Shown: piece by piece, positions 5,673 to 10,239 of the stretch
How positions within the stretch are numbered: position 1 is the first letter of the stretch
Layout: each line of letters begins with the position of its first letter
Source of the DNA: Actinomycetota bacterium
GTDB taxonomy: Bacteria > Actinomycetota > Thermoleophilia > Gaiellales > Gaiellaceae
Direction of reading: 5' to 3'
DNA: 10,239 nt
NCBI GenBank assembly: GCA_013821525.1
Contig: JACDGR010000092.1
Coordinates: 1-10,239 of the forward strand
The notes under the pieces: generated by a model
Databases searched by the model: none
What the model saw: the letters and a program-made list of their open reading frames with translations, nothing else
Told to the model about the DNA's origin: nothing
Made by a program: the position numbers and the translations under genes

Positions 5673-7171
5673 GACATCACCCGCTCGGCGGTCTGCCAAC
5701 ACGGTATTGCTCGCTCACCGGATGGGAACCGCGCGTTTTTCGACCGGAGGAATTCATGGAGGGTGTCCTCGGTGGTTTCCCTCCCGAATCCGCTAGCCTT
5801 AACGCCGCCGAACGGCGATCCGAGGAGCGATCCCCGGAAGTAGTTGTTGACGAAGACCATCCCAACCTCTAGGCGCGCTACTAAGCGGTCCGCGCGTCGC
5901 GGATCGCTTGTGAAAACCGCAGCGGTGAGGCCGTAAGCCGTGCCGTTGGCGATTTCCAGCGCCTCAGCCTCGGTCGCAAAGCTTATAAAGCACGCGACCG
6001 GGCCGAAGATTTCCTCTTGAGCGATCCGCATTTCCGGACGCACATCTGCAAATACGACCGGAGCAACGTAGAATCCGTTGCGGAGGGCGTCGCTATCGGG
6101 GATGGACCCTTCCGCCACCACCCGGGCACCCTCGCCCTTGCCGATCTCGACATACTCGCGGATCCGGTCACGCTGACGTCCATCAACCATCGGCCCGATA
6201 TCGGTTGCCGCGTCGAGGCCGTCCCCCACAACGAGTCGTTGGGTTGCCGCCGCAAACGCCGTGAGCACTTCATCATGTACGGATTGTTGCACAAGGATCC
6301 GCGCGGTTGACGTGCACGCTTCACCCTGATTGAAGTACATTGCCTCCAAAGCTGCTTTGACCGCTGCCCCGGTGTCGGCGTCGTCGAAGACGATAAATGC
6401 ATTCTTACCGCCGAGCTCCATCGTGGACGGGATGAGGTTAGCTGCAGCGCTCGCCATCACCTTGCGACCCGTTTCTGAGGAGCCGGTGAAGGTTACTCGT
6501 CCAATTCCCGGATGTGCCGCGAGTGCTACGCCGGCGGCGGGGCCTGGAACAGCATTCAACACGCCCGGTGGAAGGACTTCGTTTGCGAGCTCGGTCAGCC
6601 GCAGTACTGTTAGCGGTGCCTGCTCACCGGGCTTCACGACGACCGTGTTGCCAGCCGCTAGTGCCGCAGCACACTTGTTAGCGAAATGAATAGGAGGCCA
6701 ATTGAACGGCAGAATTGCGGCAATCACCCCGTAGGGTTCGTACGTGATTCGTGCCTGAATGGGGCCCTGGTCGAGGATGCGGCCGGACATGCTCTCGGCC
6801 AGACTCGCGAAGTAGTCGAACGTAAGATGTGCAACGGTAATGTCGAAGGCCCGGGCATCCCGGATCGGCTTTCCGTTCTCGCGCGTCTCAAGTTCGGCAA
6901 GTTCATCAGCCTGTTCCCGTATCTTATTTGCGATAAGGCGGAGCGTTCCCGCCCGTTCACGCGGTGTCCGCCAACGCCATTCCTTATCGAAGGCTTCACG
7001 AGCCGATGATACCGCTGCATCGACGTCCGCAGCCGTGCAGGCCACCACCTTAGCCAGCCGTGAACCCGTCGAAGGCTCGAGAACGTCGAAGGTCTCGTCT
7101 GTCGTCGGTTCCTGCCACCTCCCCTGGATAAAGGAGCGCCACGTCGTTGATCTCGAGGTTACTGGGCTCAT
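5669..7171 (-). CDS. NAD(P)-dependent aldehyde dehydrogenase
   Basis: This is a complete 500-residue protein of the aldehyde dehydrogenase superfamily, of normal length. The active-site residues are all present: Asn157 in LPFNWPP, Glu252 in MELGGKNAF and the nucleophile Cys286 in FNQGEACTSTAR. Lys180 in VVVKPGEQAP and FTGSSETG (228-235) bind the cofactor, and EEIFGPV and SPFGGVKASGFGRE are the usual late motifs. It turns an aldehyde into the acid (or a semialdehyde into a dicarboxylate) in the cytoplasm. Close relatives include benzaldehyde, vanillin and succinate-semialdehyde dehydrogenases, and I cannot choose between them. GGAG lies 6 nt before the ATG. It follows the FAD oxidoreductase gene by 55 nt and overlaps the MDR start by 4 nt, so the three form a tight unit. 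Confidence 0.95.
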   Translation of the reverse strand: MSPVTSRSTTWRSFIQGRWQEPTTDETFDVLEPSTGSRLAKVVACTAADVDAAVSSAREAFDKEWRWRTPRERAGTLRLIANKIREQADELAELETRENGKPIRDARAFDITVAHLTFDYFASLAESMSGRILDQGPIQARITYEPYGVIAAILPFNWPPIHFANKCAAALAAGNTVVVKPGEQAPLTVLRLTELANEVLPPGVLNAVPGPAAGVALAAHPGIGRVTFTGSSETGRKVMASAAANLIPSTMELGGKNAFIVFDDADTGAAVKAALEAMYFNQGEACTSTARILVQQSVHDEVLTAFAAATQRLVVGDGLDAATDIGPMVDGRQRDRIREYVEIGKGEGARVVAEGSIPDSDALRNGFYVAPVVFADVRPEMRIAQEEIFGPVACFISFATEAEALEIANGTAYGLTAAVFTSDPRRADRLVARLEVGMVFVNNYFRGSLLGSPFGGVKASGFGRETTEDTLHEFLRSKNARFPSGERAIPCWQTAERVMS

Positions 7172-7226
7172 GCCCTGCTCCGTTCCAGGCCGTCTGGTGG
7201 CTTAATGCTGTGTACCTTTGCGTCCC

Positions 7227-8861
7227 TCAGCTCGTGTAGGACGCGCTGACTTCACCCGCGGGTACGTCGTGGTGGAGCTCGGGCCGCGCAACAGGCGTCC
7301 ACCAAGGCTTGATTCCTAAGTCGCTCGCGATGGCGTTGGCGGCGTTGTATCCCGGGCTAGCGCTGACCGAGCCGCCCGTGTGGCTGCTCGAGCCGCATAG
7401 ATATAAGCCTTCGATCGGCGTGCGGTAATGACCGAGCGCTGGAATGGGGCGATTCGCCCCCAACTGCTCCGCAGTGTACGCACCAACGTGGTGGCTGCCG
7501 TTGACCATATTTATGCATTTGCGGCTGATGTCGAGCGGCGTGAAAAGGTACTGATCAAGAACGTTGGCGCCCGTCAGATTTGGCGCGTACTCGCCCCATT
7601 GCTGCAGCATGATATCGCTTATCTCTTCACGCCGCCTGTCCCAATTGGCCGCATCGCCGTCAAGCGCGAACGGCGCCCAAGGCCACCAGAATGCTAGGTG
7701 CTTACCGTCGGGCACAACGCTGGGGTCAAAGAGAGATGGACAGGCGCCGTTGCCGGCCAGCCTCGCCGGCAGATGGCCCCGGGCCACGTCGTTGAAGACA
7801 TGATCGATCTGAGAGCCGCTGTCGGCTCCGATTACGACGCTGAACGCATTTGCGACGTCGGGGTCAAAGTCCTCGGCCGCGTACCGCGGTCGCTCGTTCA
7901 ATGCTAAGTGTAGAGAGACGAGACTATGGTGCGCCCAGTCATAGCGCTCGATCTGCTCGACAATACTTGAGGAAAAGTTCGCCGTTCCTGCCAGACGCAC
8001 GGTCTGGGGAGCGTCGACTCCGCTCGCCACGAACCGGCGTGCACGTAGTACGCGGCCGTCGTTGATCTGCACTCCAGCCGCACGGCCTCCCTCCACGAGA
8101 ATGCGCTCTACGTGTGATCCGCGAACCAACGTCCCCCCCTTTTCGCTCACAACGCGCTCCAGCGCCCGGGCCACCGACACTGCGCCGCCGACGGGCACGC
8201 CAAGTCGGATGATTCGGGAGAACAGGCGTGGAAAGAACACGCCGGTTCCAGGAGTGTTTTCCACGGCGATCGCGTGCAAGAAGCACTTGAAAACGCATCG
8301 AATCTTTTCGTGTTCGAAGTTGCGATCGACCGCCTGATGCAACGTTAATGGAGCATAGCTGAATAATTCATCGGCGACGGGTCCGGTAACCTTGTGCTGC
8401 AATTCGTGAGGAGAGAGCGGATCGCTGTAGATGATGCTGTTGATGAGTTGGCGCATCGTATCCGAACCGAAACGTTCATACAGGATTCGATAACGGTCCG
8501 CATCCGCACGCGAGAAGCGCGCGAAGGACGCTGCGGTCTTCTCCGGATCCTGATGAATGCAGACCGCGGTTCCATCGCTAAAAGCGATGGCGTGCTGCAC
8601 TTCCGGATAAACGTAGCTTAGGCCGTACTTATGTAGTTCGAGATCGGCTAGGATCGGCCCCTCGGCCAGGAAATGGTAATTCGAATGCAGGCTGTGTTTG
8701 AAACCGGGAAGGGTGACCTCCTCGGTGTTACAGCCACCTCCCATTACGGCGTTGCGCTCGACGACGGCGATGTTGAGTCCGGCCCCCGTGAGGTAGGCCG
8801 CAAGCGTCAGGGCATTGTGCCCCCCGCCCACGACGACGGCGTCGAACGTGTCCCCGCCCAT
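7227..8861 (-). CDS. FAD-dependent oxidoreductase of the phytoene desaturase / PYROXD2 type
   Basis: This 544-residue flavoprotein is complete. The dinucleotide fold opens at residue 7 with DAVVVGGGHNALTLAAYL (GGGHNA at 12-17), a form of GxGxxG typical of the PYROXD2/CrtI-like amine oxidase superfamily. Glu35 ends strand 2 (AVVERN) to bind the FAD ribose, followed by GGG at 41-43. The C-terminal FAD-closing motif is at about 485-516 (GLYLCGSSSHTGGS, then PGYNAANAIASDLG). Relatives desaturate carotenoids or oxidise CH-CH or CH-OH bonds. The true substrate of the bacterial PYROXD2-like group is mostly unknown. There is no signal peptide; some relatives bind membranes. GGAGAG stands 10 nt before the ATG. 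It is the first gene of the minus-strand run, so the operon promoter should lie upstream, in 8862-9141. Confidence 0.92.
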   Translation of the reverse strand: MGGDTFDAVVVGGGHNALTLAAYLTGAGLNIAVVERNAVMGGGCNTEEVTLPGFKHSLHSNYHFLAEGPILADLELHKYGLSYVYPEVQHAIAFSDGTAVCIHQDPEKTAASFARFSRADADRYRILYERFGSDTMRQLINSIIYSDPLSPHELQHKVTGPVADELFSYAPLTLHQAVDRNFEHEKIRCVFKCFLHAIAVENTPGTGVFFPRLFSRIIRLGVPVGGAVSVARALERVVSEKGGTLVRGSHVERILVEGGRAAGVQINDGRVLRARRFVASGVDAPQTVRLAGTANFSSSIVEQIERYDWAHHSLVSLHLALNERPRYAAEDFDPDVANAFSVVIGADSGSQIDHVFNDVARGHLPARLAGNGACPSLFDPSVVPDGKHLAFWWPWAPFALDGDAANWDRRREEISDIMLQQWGEYAPNLTGANVLDQYLFTPLDISRKCINMVNGSHHVGAYTAEQLGANRPIPALGHYRTPIEGLYLCGSSSHTGGSVSASPGYNAANAIASDLGIKPWWTPVARPELHHDVPAGEVSASYTS

Positions 8862-9141
8862 GTGTGCCCCGCTCTCCGAATCGAATACCTTGATAACCTA
8901 AGGCCGAGGACGCGCCATCGGAGATGCAACTTCGGCCGCGTCGTGATGCTTCAGACGCATCGACGGCAGGTGCACACGCAGCGAAGTGTCTACGTCGGAA
9001 CGTAGGCATATCAGTGTCAGCGATCATGAAAAGGTCGAGGTCGGAGGGGTTGGTGATCACGTAGTTCCTCACCGGGTGGTCACGCAATTCCTTATGGGGA
9101 GCGGGTGCGTGTCGGTGCTGGGTCTGGTCCTCGTAAGGCCA
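8862..9141. other. Upstream region of the operon, no intact gene
   Basis: There is no intact coding region here. It should contain the promoter that serves the minus-strand operon, but I see no -35/-10 pair that I would defend. A short minus-strand fragment at 9096-9025 that may be gene debris is listed separately. The long minus-strand open frame crossing here (9924-8728) is a composite and not one real gene. Confidence 0.5.
9025..9096 (-). pseudogene. Possible fragment of a DUF3050-like protein
   Basis: The minus strand reads HKELRDHPVRNY, then VITNPSDLDLFM. This follows the first conserved block of DUF3050 proteins (heme-oxygenase-like fold; L-x-x-HP-[LV]-Y ... DL-x-x-FM), which should continue HVFAVWDFMSL. 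After FM the similarity stops in all three frames. If real, it is a 24-codon remnant sitting between the IS630 relic and the operon. The match is from memory and short. Confidence 0.25.
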
Positions 9142-9465
9142 CGCGGTCACCACCTCGCCCTCGTCGACCCGCCGCGGCCAGCCCGACCGCTTGCAGTCGG
9201 CCAGTGCGGCCGGCCCGCCCGCCGCGTAGCGGTTCCGCCCGTGGATCACCGGCGGCCGGCTCACCCCGACCCGCGTCGCGATCTCGGTGTTCGACAGGCC
9301 CTCACAGACCAGCAGCACGATCCGCCCGCTGCGCCCGCCCGGCTTGAATCCCCGAGGCCCACACCCAGGACCGCGGCCTCGGTTCGTCTGATGCCCGTCG
9401 CTGAAGGTGACGGCGACGGCGCCGTTCACGGTGCCGATGAGAACCGAGCGTATCGGGCGGCTCAC
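9142..9465 (-). pseudogene. IS630-family transposase relic (N-terminal helix-turn-helix part, frameshifted)
   Basis: From a GTG at 9465 the minus strand begins SRPIRSVLI, as IS630 transposases do. The middle is clear: RIVLLVCEGLSNTEIATRVG, then VSRPPVI, NRYAAGGPAALAD and GWPRRVDEGEVV, which is the Pfam-type winged HTH and linker of actinobacterial IS630 transposases. Between them the expected sequence shows up in another frame (SWVWASGIQAGRAQRA), so there are compensating frameshifts around 9320-9400. After VVTA at about 9142 the similarity ends, so the DDE catalytic domain is gone and the element cannot move by itself. I do not see a clear terminal inverted repeat on either side. Confidence 0.75.
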
Positions 9466-9648
9466 GTCGTCGCGGTGTGGGCGATCACGTGTGGTTCTGT
9501 CGTCAGTTGTGACCGCGCTTGTTTGTGGGTGAGCGTCGACCGCACCGCGCACGTGGCGGGCTCGATGTCGGCGAGATTTGATCGCACCAGATTGGCGTGT
9601 TGTGATGTCAGTATCGGGCACGGAGATGCGCGATTGCAGCGAAACGGC
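9466..9648. other. Gap between the transposase relic and the plus-strand ORF
   Basis: This is a divergent intergenic stretch where the IS630 terminal repeat and promoter would be expected. I see no gene and no repeat that I can pair with another in the window. Confidence 0.4.
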
Positions 9649-10038
9649 ATGACCTGCCGGACGGGGGCGTCTGAGCCCGAGGCTGGCGCTGTGGTCGACG
9701 TGCCGCGCGAGGCGGTGATCGCGGACGTGCTGCAGCTGTGCGACGGGTTCTTCCGGACCGCCGCCGGCCCGGCGGTCCACGCCGAGCTGCGGGCGTCTCT
9801 CGTCTCTCGCGGTCTGCACCCGGCCACAGCGCTGGGGTGGTTCATCGACGTGTGGAGCCTGGCTGCCTCGGCCGACCATTCCGCTCGATGGGGTTCGCGT
9901 GCTGGCGCGGGCCGCGAATTCCACAACTCTGATCTTCGTTGTCGGCGGCGTCGGTCGGGGTCTTGCGCCGGGTGGTATGCCCCGCGGGCTCTGCCGGGGA
10001 CGAGGGAGCTGTCGATGCCAACATCGAAGTCGAGCTGA
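9649..10038 (+). CDS. Hypothetical protein, credible N-terminal half, possibly frameshifted C-terminus
   Basis: I do not recognise this family with certainty. From the ATG at 9649 it codes for 129 residues. Residues 15-70 have the codon bias of a real high-GC gene and a helical pattern (VIADVLQLCDGFFRTAAGPA, VHAELRASLVSRG, HPATALGWFIDVW). After about residue 72 the frame turns Arg/Ser-rich (SDLRCRRRRSGSC), which suggests a frameshift or a decayed end. The start could also be a GTG at 9691, as no good ribosome site precedes 9649. The frame is open much further upstream (to 8986), but that part is antisense to the transposase relic. It stands alone on the plus strand among mobile-element debris, so it may be cargo or a fragment. 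Confidence 0.45.
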   Translation: MTCRTGASEPEAGAVVDVPREAVIADVLQLCDGFFRTAAGPAVHAELRASLVSRGLHPATALGWFIDVWSLAASADHSARWGSRAGAGREFHNSDLRCRRRRSGSCAGWYAPRALPGTRELSMPTSKSS

Positions 10039-10075
10039 GATCCCTAGGAGACTGCTGAATAAGGGGTGTTTGGCG

Positions 10076-10144
10076 GGCAGGGCGCCTCACGGCAGTCTGG
10101 CTGCGAGGTCAGCACCCGGGGGTGCGACAAGAGGTCGCCCTGCC
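10076..10144. repeat. Nested inverted repeats (stem-loops)
   Basis: A perfect 9-bp inverted repeat, GGCAGGGCG at 10076-10084 and CGCCCTGCC at 10136-10144, encloses a second hairpin, GCACCC at 10112-10117 and GGGTGC at 10120-10125, with a 2-nt loop. Just downstream of a putative transposase stop (10191, reading left), it could end transcription or be part of an IS end. Confidence 0.5.
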
Positions 10145-10190
10145 GGTGTTCACGGTTGCGTGAGTGCGGTGTCGGGTCAAGACCTGATGG

Positions 10191-10239
10191 TCAGGCGATG
10201 GCCCAGCTGGTGTTGGTGCGGTGCAGCCCGAGCGTGAGG
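10191..10239 (-). CDS. C-terminal end of a protein, possibly a transposase (partial)
   Basis: Fifteen codons enter from the right edge on the minus strand, reading LTLGLHRTNTSWAIA, and stop at 10193-10191. A basic, Trp-containing tail next to a possible IS terminal repeat is compatible with a transposase, but the stretch is too short to assign. Confidence 0.25.
   Translation of the reverse strand, partial: LTLGLHRTNTSWAIA

Larger units (their letters stand above)
10044..10239 (-). mobile_element. Possible end of an IS5-like insertion sequence running off the right edge
   Basis: CTAG at 10044-10047 is followed by GAGACTGCTGAATAAGG. This resembles an IS5-group terminal repeat (GGA...TG...GAATAAG), and CTAG fits the YTAR target of that group. 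At 10193-10191 a minus-strand frame entering from the right edge ends LHRTNTSWAIA-stop, which could be a transposase C-terminus. The 150 bp between are non-coding with strong dyad symmetry, as IS ends often are. The other end of the element is outside the window, so this is tentative. Confidence 0.35.

Noticed and set aside
5106..5843. 245-residue plus-strand frame opposite the MDR and ALDH genes
   Set aside because: It is a shadow of two well-recognised enzymes with all their active-site motifs on the other strand.
8986..9648. N-terminal extension of the plus-strand ORF upstream of 9649
   Set aside because: It is antisense to the transposase relic and Pro/Arg-rich, as expected of a shadow frame in GC-rich DNA.
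8728..9924. A 398-residue minus-strand open frame
   Set aside because: It is a composite: antisense to the 9649 ORF, then the IS630 relic, then intergenic sequence, then a wrong frame of the flavoprotein start. Only the 9465-9142 part shows family similarity.
1..10239. CRISPR arrays, tRNA or rRNA genes
   Set aside because: I saw no regularly spaced repeats, no tRNA-like cloverleaf and no rRNA sequence on either strand by reading; no program was run.

Overview
The window looks like a piece of an actinobacterial genome, chromosomal island or large plasmid. The DNA is GC-rich, starts are ATG, GTG and TTG with strong GGAGG-type ribosome sites, and the protein families are ones common in Rhodococcus, Mycobacterium, Pseudonocardia and Frankia-like bacteria. 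I cannot name a species from the sequence alone.

Bases 1-8861 hold one long run of genes, all on the minus strand, so transcription goes from about 8.9 kb towards base 1. In transcription order: a CrtI/PYROXD2-type FAD oxidoreductase (8861-7227), an aldehyde dehydrogenase (7171-5669), a zinc-type MDR alcohol dehydrogenase whose probable GTG start overlaps the ALDH stop as GTGA (5672-4611), a small cupin (4226-3756), a DUF6081-like protein (paralog B, 3720-2998), an NAD-type short-chain dehydrogenase with a TTG start (2810-2010), a second DUF6081-like protein (paralog A, 1681-956), a broken acyl carrier protein (about 830-643), and a two-domain VOC/extradiol-dioxygenase-like protein cut by the left window edge (584-1). 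The set suggests oxidation of an alcohol to an aldehyde and then an acid (MDR/SDR plus ALDH), combined with a flavin desaturase or oxidase and two possible metal-dependent oxygenases (cupin, VOC). The substrate cannot be read from the sequence. The ACP relic and the DUF6081 pair leave open whether the set is catabolic or part of a polyketide or fatty-acid-like pathway.

The longer gaps inside the operon are not empty. At 1993-1934 there is a ribosome site and the first residues of what looks like a second, decayed SDR. At 4553-4227 a very strong ribosome site leads an open frame that does not resemble a cupin and may be the decayed start of another gene. With the broken ACP, this suggests an operon that has lost genes.

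Bases 8862-10239 are mobile-element debris and are visibly richer in GC. There is a frameshifted, truncated N-terminal part of an IS630-type transposase on the minus strand (9465-9142), a possible fragment of a DUF3050-type protein (9096-9025), an unrecognised plus-strand ORF with a credible N-terminal half (9649-10038), and at the right edge what may be the end of another insertion sequence, IS5-like, with nested inverted repeats.
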